A stretch of 43,623 nucleotides of DNA, taken from a bacterium. GTDB taxonomy: Bacteria; Patescibacteriota; Saccharimonadia; CAILAD01; BJGX01. The stretch's first letter is position 1. The number at the start of each line of letters is the position of its first letter. The notes below the pieces were generated by a model. That model made no database searches and was not told the origin of the DNA. It saw nothing but the letters and a program-made list of their open reading frames with translations. Position numbers and translations under genes: made by a program. This document shows positions 9,859 to 18,180 of this stretch, piece by piece. The DNA lies in assembly GCA_023261595.1 (NCBI GenBank), contig JAHFOQ010000007.1:1-43623 (forward strand), read 5' to 3'.

Positions 9859-10608
9859 TTAATCCCTTATTGCCTTACCAGTAAGATCGATAAAAACATC
9901 TTCTAAATTGGCCTTGTTGGTTGGCATTTTCTTTTTAAATCCTCGCTTCAACAGCTCATCAATAAGGTTCTGTGGGGTATCAAGGGCAATAATTTTTCCA
10001 TTATCCATAATGGCAATCCTATCGCAAAGTAACTCGGCCTCATCCATATAATGTGTGGTAAGAATAATAGTTTTACCCTTAGCCTTAATCTGCTGTACAA
10101 GCTCCCATAAATTACGACGAGCTTGCGGATCGAGACCAGTAGTTGGTTCGTCTAAGAATAATACCGTAGGGTCATTAACAAGAGCGGCAGCTATGCTAAA
10201 ACGCTGTTTTTGTCCGCCAGAGAGTTCCTTTACTTGTGCTTTAGCTTTCTTGCTAAGCCCCACTTCTTTTAGAAGATCTCGAGGATCCCGACGAGTACTA
10301 TATAAATCACGAAAAACCTTTAATAGCTCAGTAAGGCTAAGGTGTTCAAAAAAAGCACTACTTTGCAATTGCACGCCAATAATCTCTTTCACATCATCTG
10401 GGTTCTGGCGCACATCAATACCGTCAATTTTAATACTTCCGCTCGTTACTTCGCGCAGGCCTTCCATCATCTCGAGCGTGGTAGTTTTACCAGCACCATT
10501 AGGGCCAAGAATACCAAAAACTTCACCTTCTTCTACCGAAAAATTTATTCCCCGTACGGCTTTTACTTTGCCGTATTCTTTTTTTAGATTTTTTACCTGG
10601 ATAATCAT
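9859..10608 (-). CDS. ABC transporter ATP-binding protein
   Basis: GPNGAGKTTT, LSGGQKQRFSIA, VLFLDEPTTGLD. Confidence 0.93.
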   Translation of the reverse strand: MIIQVKNLKKEYGKVKAVRGINFSVEEGEVFGILGPNGAGKTTTLEMMEGLREVTSGSIKIDGIDVRQNPDDVKEIIGVQLQSSAFFEHLSLTELLKVFRDLYSTRRDPRDLLKEVGLSKKAKAQVKELSGGQKQRFSIAAALVNDPTVLFLDEPTTGLDPQARRNLWELVQQIKAKGKTIILTTHYMDEAELLCDRIAIMDNGKIIALDTPQNLIDELLKRGFKKKMPTNKANLEDVFIDLTGKAIRD

Positions 10609-10640
10609 TCCTTCTACTCTATCAATTTTTTCAGTAAAGA

Positions 10641-10667
10641 AAAAGCCCTTCGGAATAACCGAAAGGC
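10641..10667 (-). terminator. Terminator after pyrE
   Basis: GCCTTTCGG-TTATT-CCGAAGGGC then CTTTTTC on the minus strand. Confidence 0.75.
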
Positions 10668-10674
10668 ATATTGT

Positions 10675-11409
10675 TTACCTAAGTAGGAGTTTGGTTGGAT
10701 AATCCGGATGCTCCAAGGCCCATCCTTTACCCTTCCCGAGTGCGTCATCAATCACCATTGGCCGGCGTTCGGCACAGTGTGGACATTCGTCGGCCTTATA
10801 CTGAACCATATCGATATCAATCAGTGGATCAAACCGAGGCACTCCGAGACTCTCGGCTGTTGCGCCACCTCGACTCACCAAGCAAGCAACACCAATTACT
10901 TCACCGCCTGCCAAGCGTACGCATTCGATAACTCCGGCAGTACTTACGCCAGAATTCAGAACATCTTCTACCACTAAAACTTTCTTGCCTGCACATAGCG
11001 AAGCAAAACCCGTACGTGAGATTCTAAAGACTTCTTTGTCCTCGTCGTCTTTTTCTTTCTCGGCAAAGATATGCATAACTTGTTCAGGATAACTTACGCG
11101 TACTTGTGAATTATTGGCGAAAGCATCAATTCGCTCGTTAATTGCTAAAGCCGTCATAAGCCCAAAGCTAATCCCGCCTACAGCTGGGTCAGCTACAACA
11201 TCCGGAACTATTCCAGAAACCCGCAAGCCCACTGGTGCGTATGGACCAGCAAGTTTCCGCCCAATATTATACAAAGCCCATGGCTGATACAGAATTGGGT
11301 CGACGTTGATGTACGCTGGCCCGTGCATATGAGATTTGTATACAAAATGCTCATCTTCAAACACTCGACAACCATAGTTGGTTACAATTTCGAACTTATC
11401 ACTGCCCAT
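10675..11409 (-). CDS. pyrE: Orotate phosphoribosyltransferase family
   Basis: PRPP motif VLVVEDVLNSGVSTAGV; next to pyrF. Confidence 0.8.
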   Translation of the reverse strand: MGSDKFEIVTNYGCRVFEDEHFVYKSHMHGPAYINVDPILYQPWALYNIGRKLAGPYAPVGLRVSGIVPDVVADPAVGGISFGLMTALAINERIDAFANNSQVRVSYPEQVMHIFAEKEKDDEDKEVFRISRTGFASLCAGKKVLVVEDVLNSGVSTAGVIECVRLAGGEVIGVACLVSRGGATAESLGVPRFDPLIDIDMVQYKADECPHCAERRPMVIDDALGKGKGWALEHPDYPTKLLLR

Positions 11410-11420
11410 TTTGTGTCCTT

Positions 11421-12389
11421 TCAGACCGTGGTGGTAATCTCGAGACCGAGATGTGAACGGATAGCGTTGTGCATTTGTATACCTACCTTGCGGGCAGACA
11501 TATCAAACATTTCATCGCTAAACTCATCATCATCCATATAGGCAAAAAGTACTGAGCGTGAATTATTAATACTCATACCTTTACCTTGAGTATTTTGGCC
11601 TGCATCCAAAGTGGGCTCCATTTTGCCACCCTGTGCACCAATACCTGGCAGCAAGAGTGCCATCAGCCCAGCAACCTTGCGAACCTCCGCAAGTTCGTTG
11701 GGCGAAGTAGCTCCTACGACCATCAGGCAATTTCTATTGTAATTCCAGCTTTGCACAACACGATGAGCAACAAAAAGATAGAGTGGCATCCTTGCTTCCA
11801 CTAAATCGAAAATGACAGTATCTTCTGAAAAACCTTCTTCACGCCGTAACTCGCTCGGCGTACTATAAAGCTTTCCCGTAATACGGTGTAGAACTGGTTC
11901 ACACATTACATCTTGGATCTCGCCAGCGCCAGGGTTGCTCGTGCGACACAGCACAATCACACCCTTGTTGGCCTGATCAAGAAATGGCTTCATAGCTTCC
12001 ATGCCCATATAGTTATGGATAGTTACCGCATCGGCACCATAAATTTCTACCTCGTCTACATAGCCATCATTAGTATTACCAATGTCGCCATATTTCGCAT
12101 CGAGAATTACCGGAATATCTGGTGCTACTTCATTGATATAAGCAATGGTTTTACGTAATACTTCTTTACCTGTCGGCCCTTTGTAGAACGCCAAGTTAGG
12201 TTTATAGGCACCTGCAAAATCTTTTGTAGCATCGATGATACGCTTATTAAACTCTAGTTGGGCACCAAATATACCAAGCTCATCAACTAAGTGTTTCGGT
12301 AGTTTCTTTACGTCACTATCCAAACCAACACAAACAAAATTACCTTTCTCTTGCTGTGCTTGCAACAATTGCATAAAGTTACGGCTCAT
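11421..12389 (-). CDS. pyrF: Orotidine 5'-phosphate decarboxylase
   Basis: VGLDSD, ILDAKYGDIGNT, LPGIGAQGG. Confidence 0.9.
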   Translation of the reverse strand: MSRNFMQLLQAQQEKGNFVCVGLDSDVKKLPKHLVDELGIFGAQLEFNKRIIDATKDFAGAYKPNLAFYKGPTGKEVLRKTIAYINEVAPDIPVILDAKYGDIGNTNDGYVDEVEIYGADAVTIHNYMGMEAMKPFLDQANKGVIVLCRTSNPGAGEIQDVMCEPVLHRITGKLYSTPSELRREEGFSEDTVIFDLVEARMPLYLFVAHRVVQSWNYNRNCLMVVGATSPNELAEVRKVAGLMALLLPGIGAQGGKMEPTLDAGQNTQGKGMSINNSRSVLFAYMDDDEFSDEMFDMSARKVGIQMHNAIRSHLGLEITTTV

Positions 12390-12399
12390 TGCTAACCTC

Positions 12400-12463
12400 T
12401 TTCATTTGTTGGGAAGGTACTCGAATAATCTTGCCGTATTTTGCATGAATTTTCAAGCATAAG
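12400..12463 (-). promoter_or_regulatory. Conserved pyr leader/promoter element, copy 1 (pyrF)
   Basis: 46-bp block (12400-12445) matching 14478-14523 at 44/46 positions; same 10-nt distance to ATG; TTGAAA -35-like hexamer upstream. Confidence 0.7.
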
Positions 12464-12469
12464 AAAAAA

Positions 12470-12492
12470 CCTGTACTCATATTGAGTACAGG
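12470..12492 (-). terminator. Terminator after pyrC
   Basis: CCTGTACTCA / TGAGTACAGG then GTTTTTTC on the minus strand. Confidence 0.8.
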
Positions 12493-12500
12493 AAATTATA

Positions 12501-13547
12501 TTATCTGGCTACATGCCAATAGATAGTTTCGCCATTACGTAATGGCATTGGTCGGGGTAACTCATCGTTGCCTTCGTTATATTCAACTACAAATGGATGA
12601 TTATTCTTAACGAGTGTAATAGTATCGTAATTACGCTCCATACCATAAAAATCTGCACCGCGATGAGAAACAAATTCCTCGAGCGTATCGAGTGCATCAT
12701 GTTGTTCGAACATATGCGCAAGCAAAGGTAAAAGTATTGGTGCAGTAAAAGCTCCGGCAGCACAACTGCAGGCTTCTTTTTTGTGGAGCGCATGTGGTGC
12801 ACTATCCGAGCCAAAAAAGAAGTTATCAGAATGCAACAAGTACCACCAAAGACTGCTTTGATCACTGCTCGTCTTAACTACTGGCTTACAAAAGTAATGT
12901 GGCTTTAGTTCTTCACCAAGCAAATCATCTAATGTAAGGTACAAATGATGGGCAGTAACTGTTGCTGCGAGCCGGTCGGAATGAGAAGCCACAAATTGAG
13001 CCATTCTTTCTGTAGAAACATGTTCTATTACGATCCTCTGCAAACGAGGAGCCCAACCCAATAATGCATTAATGAAAGGAATTACATATGGTTCACGCTC
13101 TAATACGGGCTGCAATGGATGTTCTGCATGAATACAGAGAACCATATCGTGATCAGCCATAGCATCAAATACCAGATTTTCCGCCATTTCTTTAAGACGA
13201 CCAAGGTCTACTCCATCTTGCGAGTTAGTAGTAACACCTGTAGGATAAAGCTTTACTGCCTTTACGCCAGCTTCGGCAGCTTCGTGAATCATTCTGGCGG
13301 TAGTATTCATTGTAAGCTTAATAGTCATTATCGGCTTAAATTTTCCCCACTTCTCTGTAGCACGGAGTATTTCTTGTTTATAATAACCAGCATCAAGCCC
13401 TGAAAGAATTGGCGGATCAGTATTTGGCATAATCAGTGCTCTACCAAAAACCTGCGCTGACGCAGCAACTACTCTTTCGAGCATTCTGCCCTGTCGTAAA
13501 TGCAAATGCCAGTCGTCTGGCCGGGTAATCGTTAGTGAGTCGTTCAT
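12501..13547 (-). CDS. pyrC: Dihydroorotase (ORF extends to 13667; start at 13547 preferred)
   Basis: RPDDWHLHLRQG, MPNTDPP, LCIHAEHP, FFGSDSAPH; ATGA overlap with pyrD. Confidence 0.92.
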   Translation of the reverse strand: MNDSLTITRPDDWHLHLRQGRMLERVVAASAQVFGRALIMPNTDPPILSGLDAGYYKQEILRATEKWGKFKPIMTIKLTMNTTARMIHEAAEAGVKAVKLYPTGVTTNSQDGVDLGRLKEMAENLVFDAMADHDMVLCIHAEHPLQPVLEREPYVIPFINALLGWAPRLQRIVIEHVSTERMAQFVASHSDRLAATVTAHHLYLTLDDLLGEELKPHYFCKPVVKTSSDQSSLWWYLLHSDNFFFGSDSAPHALHKKEACSCAAGAFTAPILLPLLAHMFEQHDALDTLEEFVSHRGADFYGMERNYDTITLVKNNHPFVVEYNEGNDELPRPMPLRNGETIYWHVAR

Positions 13548-14467
13548 GCCAGCTCCTCTTGTAAGCTTGCTAGATCTTCGCGAATTGTGTTGATTAACCG
13601 AGGTCCTTTTTGAGCATATGCCGTACCAATTTGAACACCTACACAGCCAATTTGGTAACTTTCCCAAACATCTCGTGCAGTTGATATACCGCCTACTCGG
13701 ATAACTGCAATTGACTCTGGTAACAATTGTCTAAATTGATATGCATTACTTAGGCTAATCGGATTAAGCGCTCGTCCACTGATACCACCAAACCAACCAG
13801 CTTGATCGGTCTGGATTCGTGATCGTCCCCAGTTATCGAAGCCAATTCCGTTCGGGAATGTATTGCATGTAGCAACGTAATGAACCAAGCCACTCTCGAT
13901 AATTACCGCAGCAATTTCTTTGAGTAAACCAGGGTCACTGTAGGGTGAAAGTTTTACACCAATTGTTGTAAGCTGCCCAATATTATTAAGTTGACGTATC
14001 TCCTCAAAAATTTCAGCCATATATTCTGGATCAAAACTCGCAATCTTGTGCTGACTTCCGTCATCACGAACATTTGGACAACCGAGATTAATTTCGATAC
14101 CACTACCCCAGCAAGCAAGCTTGCGAATAAGATAATGATAATCTTCAGACGAGAATCCGGCGACGCTCACAATAATAGGTGTTGTCAGGTCTACTAATGG
14201 CCCGTGCAAACCATCAATGTATTGAGCAGATTCAACACCACCGTTTGGCATTCCCCAGCTATTTAAGCCATATAGACTATTCTCTAATTCCTCACATGTA
14301 CCAGTATTGCCTGAGCGTTGTAAAGGAGTAATGGAGCCGATTACTACAGCATCAAATGGTCGAGAAATTTCAACTATCGGGTTTACTTCGAAAGTTTTGC
14401 ACATACCAGCAGCATTCATTATGAGTGGATAGTCAAAACTTAAATGGCCAACTTTAATTTGATCCAT
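13544..14467 (-). CDS. pyrD: Dihydroorotate dehydrogenase
   Basis: PLIMNAAGMCKT, EINLGCPNVRDDGSQ, VGVKLSPY, ATCNTFPN, IRVGGISTARDVWE. Confidence 0.9.
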   Translation of the reverse strand: MDQIKVGHLSFDYPLIMNAAGMCKTFEVNPIVEISRPFDAVVIGSITPLQRSGNTGTCEELENSLYGLNSWGMPNGGVESAQYIDGLHGPLVDLTTPIIVSVAGFSSEDYHYLIRKLACWGSGIEINLGCPNVRDDGSQHKIASFDPEYMAEIFEEIRQLNNIGQLTTIGVKLSPYSDPGLLKEIAAVIIESGLVHYVATCNTFPNGIGFDNWGRSRIQTDQAGWFGGISGRALNPISLSNAYQFRQLLPESIAVIRVGGISTARDVWESYQIGCVGVQIGTAYAQKGPRLINTIREDLASLQEELA

Positions 14468-14477
14468 TTGATGTACC

Positions 14478-14541
14478 TTTCACTTGTTGGGAAGGTGCTC
14501 GAATAATCTTGCCGTATTTTGCAGGTTTTTACAAGCATAAC
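14478..14541 (-). promoter_or_regulatory. Conserved pyr leader/promoter element, copy 2 (pyrD)
   Basis: See 12400-12463; CAAGCATAA is also conserved upstream of the block. Confidence 0.7.
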
Positions 14542-14586
14542 AAAGTTAGATTTGCCATTTGTCTATCTGGTTCTTACAATAAGAAT

Positions 14587-14880
14587 ATGAATGGTGAAAA
14601 ATCCAATAGAATACAGCGCTTTGCACCAGCCCGTTTAGCTAGTCCGGCCGATTACGAGTCGGTAGTTATCGATTCACCAAAACCACCTGCAGATCAAGTT
14701 ACCGAACGGCATATAGAAGAAAGTTTAGCGGCTAAGAAAACCTATGAGCTTCAACAAAAAATTAATGCAACTAAAGGCAATATACCCCGATATTCAGCAG
14801 TGACCGATAAAGGATCAATCGGTCATACAGCTCGCTTACAGCTAGAGATAGAGAAAAAACGGCTACATACGCAAAAATAA
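14587..14880 (+). CDS. Hypothetical protein (start at 14587 preferred over 14509)
   Basis: MNGEKSNRIQRFAPARLASPADYES...; divergent from pyrD; the 14509 start would lie inside the pyr element. Confidence 0.6.
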   Translation: MNGEKSNRIQRFAPARLASPADYESVVIDSPKPPADQVTERHIEESLAAKKTYELQQKINATKGNIPRYSAVTDKGSIGHTARLQLEIEKKRLHTQK

Positions 14881-14903
14881 AAAAGACCCTATCTGGGTCT
14901 TTT
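14881..14903 (+). terminator. Rho-independent terminator
   Basis: AAAAGACCC-TATCT-GGGTCTTTT then TTTT. Confidence 0.85.
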
Positions 14904-14915
14904 TTTAATAAATTC

Positions 14916-14992
14916 TGGTGGGCCCGGCTGGACTTGAACCAGCGACCAATTGATTATGAGTCAACTGCTCTAACCAGCTGAGCTACGGGCCC
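14916..14992 (-). tRNA. tRNA with CAU anticodon, most likely tRNA-Ile2 (lysidine target)
   Basis: GGGCCCGTAGCTCAGCTGGTTAGAGCAGTTGACTCATAATCAATTGGTCGCTGGTTCAAGTCCAGCCGGGCCCACCA; closely resembles E. coli tRNA-Ile(CAU); C4:G69 and C5:G68 present. Confidence 0.85.
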
Positions 14993-15033
14993 TCTTACAC
15001 CCGATAATAATACCCGAAAAATCCCTTATAAGC

Positions 15034-15060
15034 AAAAGCGCTCCAAATCGGAGCACTTTT
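15034..15060 (-). terminator. Terminator
   Basis: AAAAG-cg-CTCC-aaatc-GGAG-ca-CTTTT. Confidence 0.6.
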
Positions 15061-15079
15061 ACAATAGTTCTAAAGAAAT

Positions 15080-15286
15080 TTACTCTTTGTTGGTTTTCTT
15101 AAGAATTGGTAGACCGGTACGTGTATTTTCTACTACTTCGTAACCTTCTGGTAATGCATCGATAGCACCATCTTTAACTTCACGTGCAAAAAAGTAAATT
15201 GTTTGCAAGCGTCCACCTTTGAGAGTAACTTCTCTCTGGTGAAGAAAATATTTTTGATCTCTCGAATTAGTGTGTTCGTAAGTCAT
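15080..15286 (-). CDS. Small conserved-looking protein (start MTYEHTN preferred)
   Basis: MTYEHTNSRDQKYFLHQREVTLKGGRLQTIYFFAREVKDGAIDALPEGYEVVENTRTGLPILKK. Confidence 0.7.
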   Translation of the reverse strand: MTYEHTNSRDQKYFLHQREVTLKGGRLQTIYFFAREVKDGAIDALPEGYEVVENTRTGLPILKKTNKE

Positions 15287-15466
15287 TGAACTCCTCCTCA
15301 TTAATTTTTACTTATGTTCTTAAGATTACGAAACCTGTAAGGTGATGTCAATAGGCAAGTTCGAAATTTTTTCCAAGCTAACCCGTCGAAACCCGTTGCT
15401 AAGCATGAGTGATATGGTTAGAATAGAGTAAGTAAAACGCTTGTAATACAAAGGAGTTAAATAGTT

Positions 15467-16024
15467 ATGGAATCTCAACCAGGACGTCCGGCCGGTATAC
15501 CACCAAGTATGCGTCATACTGCTCGGCCCCACACAACCGCTCGCCCTCAGGCAGCACCACCACTTCATAGAGCCCCAGGTCCACCGCCGCCACCAAAGAA
15601 ATCTAAAGTTCCATTTATTATTGGTATTGGTGCACTCGTCGCTATTGCAGTTGTTGTAGTAGGTATTGCCCTCTCTATGTTATGGCGCACCGTAAGTGTT
15701 AATAGTGCGGTAAATTCAAAAGACTATCAGGCAGTGTTTTTAAGTAACAATATGGTCTACTTTGGAAAAATTTCCAATATCAACGATGAATATATAAAAA
15801 TGACTAATATTTTTTATCTTCAAGTTCAGAATCAACAAAATGGTCAGGCGCAAAGTAGCACTACTCAACCACAACTTTCTCTTACAAAGCTAGGTAATGA
15901 ACTTCATGGACCAGAAGACAGTATGTATATTAATAAAAAAGAAGTGTTATTTTGGGAAAATCTAAAACCTGACGGTAAGGTTACACAAGCTATAATTGAT
16001 TACCAAAATAAGAATGGTAAATAA
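15467..16024 (+). CDS. Proline-rich single-TM protein
   Basis: Pro/Ala/His-rich N-terminus, TM VPFIIGIGALVAIAVVVVGIAL. Confidence 0.7.
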   Translation: MESQPGRPAGIPPSMRHTARPHTTARPQAAPPLHRAPGPPPPPKKSKVPFIIGIGALVAIAVVVVGIALSMLWRTVSVNSAVNSKDYQAVFLSNNMVYFGKISNINDEYIKMTNIFYLQVQNQQNGQAQSSTTQPQLSLTKLGNELHGPEDSMYINKKEVLFWENLKPDGKVTQAIIDYQNKNGK

Positions 16025-16054
16025 TAAGAAGTACAATTTTTATTATTAAAATGC

Positions 16055-16084
16055 TTGACATGTTCGTATGCTGTTCGTTATTAT
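16055..16084 (+). promoter_or_regulatory. lexA promoter with GTTC-N7-GTTC candidate LexA operator
   Basis: TTGACA (16055-16060), TATTAT (16079-16084), GTTC at 16062-16065 and 16073-16076 inside the spacer. Confidence 0.7.
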
Positions 16085-16114
16085 GTTAGTAAGTAATATT
16101 TCGGAGGGTCATTC

Positions 16115-16738
16115 ATGAAACAAGCACTTACTAAGAAGCAAAGAAAAACACTCGATTACATAACCACCTTTATTGAACAAAAAGGTTATTCACCGAGCTA
16201 TAGAGAAATTGCCAACGGCCTTAAACTAAATTCAGTTGCAACAGTTGCACAGCATATCGATACACTTGTAGCAAAAGGATTATTGCAAAAAGGTAATAAC
16301 TCCGCTCGCTCACTTATTCCAGTAGAAGAAGTACAAGAACAGGTTAATAAGCCGGGTGTTGGATTGCCTATACTTGGACTTATTGCAGCTGGTACACCAA
16401 TCGAAACCATGACAGGTCATGCAGAAACCCTAGAAGTCCCACCATTTATGGTTGGTTCTAAAAATTCATATGTCTTGCAAGTAAAGGGTGAAAGTATGAT
16501 AGAAGATGGTATTCATGATGGTGATTATGTTGTTGTGCAAGAAAAAGACGTAGCCAGCAATGGTGATGTGGTTGTTGCCTTAGTAAATAACTCAGAAGCT
16601 ACACTAAAACGATATTATAAAGAAGCACGACGTATCCGTTTGCAGCCCGCTAACTCAAGCATGGAACCTATCTACGTAGAGCCTGGTACACCCCTTAAAA
16701 TTCAAGGTGTTGTTATCGGTCTTATTCGTAAGTACTAA
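16115..16738 (+). CDS. lexA: LexA repressor
   Basis: N-terminal wHTH, Ala-Gly cleavage site LIAAGTPI, Ser motif KGESMIEDGI, Lys in EATLKRYY. Confidence 0.95.
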   Translation: MKQALTKKQRKTLDYITTFIEQKGYSPSYREIANGLKLNSVATVAQHIDTLVAKGLLQKGNNSARSLIPVEEVQEQVNKPGVGLPILGLIAAGTPIETMTGHAETLEVPPFMVGSKNSYVLQVKGESMIEDGIHDGDYVVVQEKDVASNGDVVVALVNNSEATLKRYYKEARRIRLQPANSSMEPIYVEPGTPLKIQGVVIGLIRKY

Positions 16739-16752
16739 GCGCACTCTTTGAT

Positions 16753-17340
16753 TTACTCTAAATAAAGCGACCAGTTAATCAGTACTTCAAATAAATAGAT
16801 GTTTATGGCTAAACCTATGAGTGAGCCAAGTAAATACATAATTGCGCTAAGTGGAGCTGAGCGAATACTTAATATAAAGTTTGCAAACCAATCATTCCAA
16901 AGTGGCACTAAAAAACGAAGGCTAATTATACCAAGCACTATCATGGCAGCAATTATACCAAGTGCGTAGGCCGAACCTTTTAGTCGCTTCTTGCTTTCAC
17001 CTCTATTTACATACTCTTCTTCTACTACGACTTCGTTCTGTGCTTCTGTGGCAAGGCTATAAATTGCATAGATTACTGAATATGCAATTAACCCTATACA
17101 TACCCAAAATATTACGAGAATAGCGATATTTAATACGGGTGAAGACGTCCAGTTTTGAAGTTGAGAAATTATACTATCTTGAACATCACTTTTTGCAAGT
17201 AAAGTATTAGAAGTAACTTGCAGCAAGATTAGATTAATATTAATAACAATCAACAGGCCAACGGCAATGCCAAAGGTCCAAGCAACCCGCTTTATACTCG
17301 GGTTTAAAATTGTTTTTATATCTGTAGAATTTATGCTCAT
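16753..17340 (-). CDS. Multi-TM hypothetical membrane protein
   Basis: Several TM helices. Confidence 0.65.
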   Translation of the reverse strand: MSINSTDIKTILNPSIKRVAWTFGIAVGLLIVININLILLQVTSNTLLAKSDVQDSIISQLQNWTSSPVLNIAILVIFWVCIGLIAYSVIYAIYSLATEAQNEVVVEEEYVNRGESKKRLKGSAYALGIIAAMIVLGIISLRFLVPLWNDWFANFILSIRSAPLSAIMYLLGSLIGLAINIYLFEVLINWSLYLE

Positions 17341-17360
17341 TTTTTGTATTTATACTTTAT

Positions 17361-18113
17361 CTATTGAGGATTAACCTTATTATCAACGGTTAAGCTAACG
17401 GTGGTTTTCTTACCACTTGTTGCACTTTGATCACTGCCAATAATAACTACAAGTCTAGATTCACCTTTTGTGTATGATTGTGCTACGTTTGCATTAAATG
17501 CTATGTCATTATCTTCTTTTACCCAGCCTTTGCCTGGAAGTTGACTTTGGTAGTAATCAGCTACCGTTTGCGAACTGTCATTAGTAGCAAGAGTTACGTT
17601 GTAGCCATCTTTTGTTTTTAGTGCTAGTACTACATCTGATGGTTTGTAGATAGGTATGTCACTTGGGAATCCATCTGGAACTTTTGCATTGCCGACGCTC
17701 AACGATTCACCGTCTTTTCCTGTAACATTTACACTGCCGTTATTTACACTAACACCGTTATCCTTTAAGGCTTTATTAAAGGCAAACATTACTACAAATA
17801 AGATAGTTAGTCCCAGTAAAATTTCGATAATAGCAATAATAAGAGCAGCTATTGCCATTCCCTTGCCACCTTCGTTATTCTTTTTGGTTTGTACTATAGC
17901 AACTATAGCCAAAATAAGACCAATAATGCTAAGTCCAGGAATAAATATACCAACCAATACAAGAATTAAAGCTGCAACTGCCATACCGTTATTCTTTTTA
18001 GTTGATTGAGATGTATTTGTTTGATTTGTGTTAGATACTTCAGGTGCAGGCGTAACTGGCGCTGCTTGATTAGTTTCTGTAGCAGGTTTCTTAGGTGTCT
18101 TCTTTACGTCCAT
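17361..18113 (-). CDS. DUF4190-like membrane protein with extracytoplasmic domain
   Basis: MAVAALILVLVGIFIPGLSIIGLILAIVAIVQTKK + second TM hairpin. Confidence 0.65.
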   Translation of the reverse strand: MDVKKTPKKPATETNQAAPVTPAPEVSNTNQTNTSQSTKKNNGMAVAALILVLVGIFIPGLSIIGLILAIVAIVQTKKNNEGGKGMAIAALIIAIIEILLGLTILFVVMFAFNKALKDNGVSVNNGSVNVTGKDGESLSVGNAKVPDGFPSDIPIYKPSDVVLALKTKDGYNVTLATNDSSQTVADYYQSQLPGKGWVKEDNDIAFNANVAQSYTKGESRLVVIIGSDQSATSGKKTTVSLTVDNKVNPQ

Positions 18114-18180
18114 TATAATGGTCCTTATTATTTAATTGTTTTCTCTATGGTAATCTCAAAAAGTCAGCAAATCAAGCTTA

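Noticed and set aside
10055-10702. 215-aa plus-strand ORF
   Set aside because: Antisense to a clear ABC ATPase with all motifs; no recognisable domain.
14509-14586. Upstream start for the plus-strand hypothetical gene
   Set aside because: Would run through the conserved pyr promoter element; ATG 14587 is the more plausible start.
16055-16084. Gram-positive palindromic LexA box CGAACN4GTTCG
   Set aside because: No inverted CGAAC/GTTCG pair at the required spacing; the repeats are in direct orientation.
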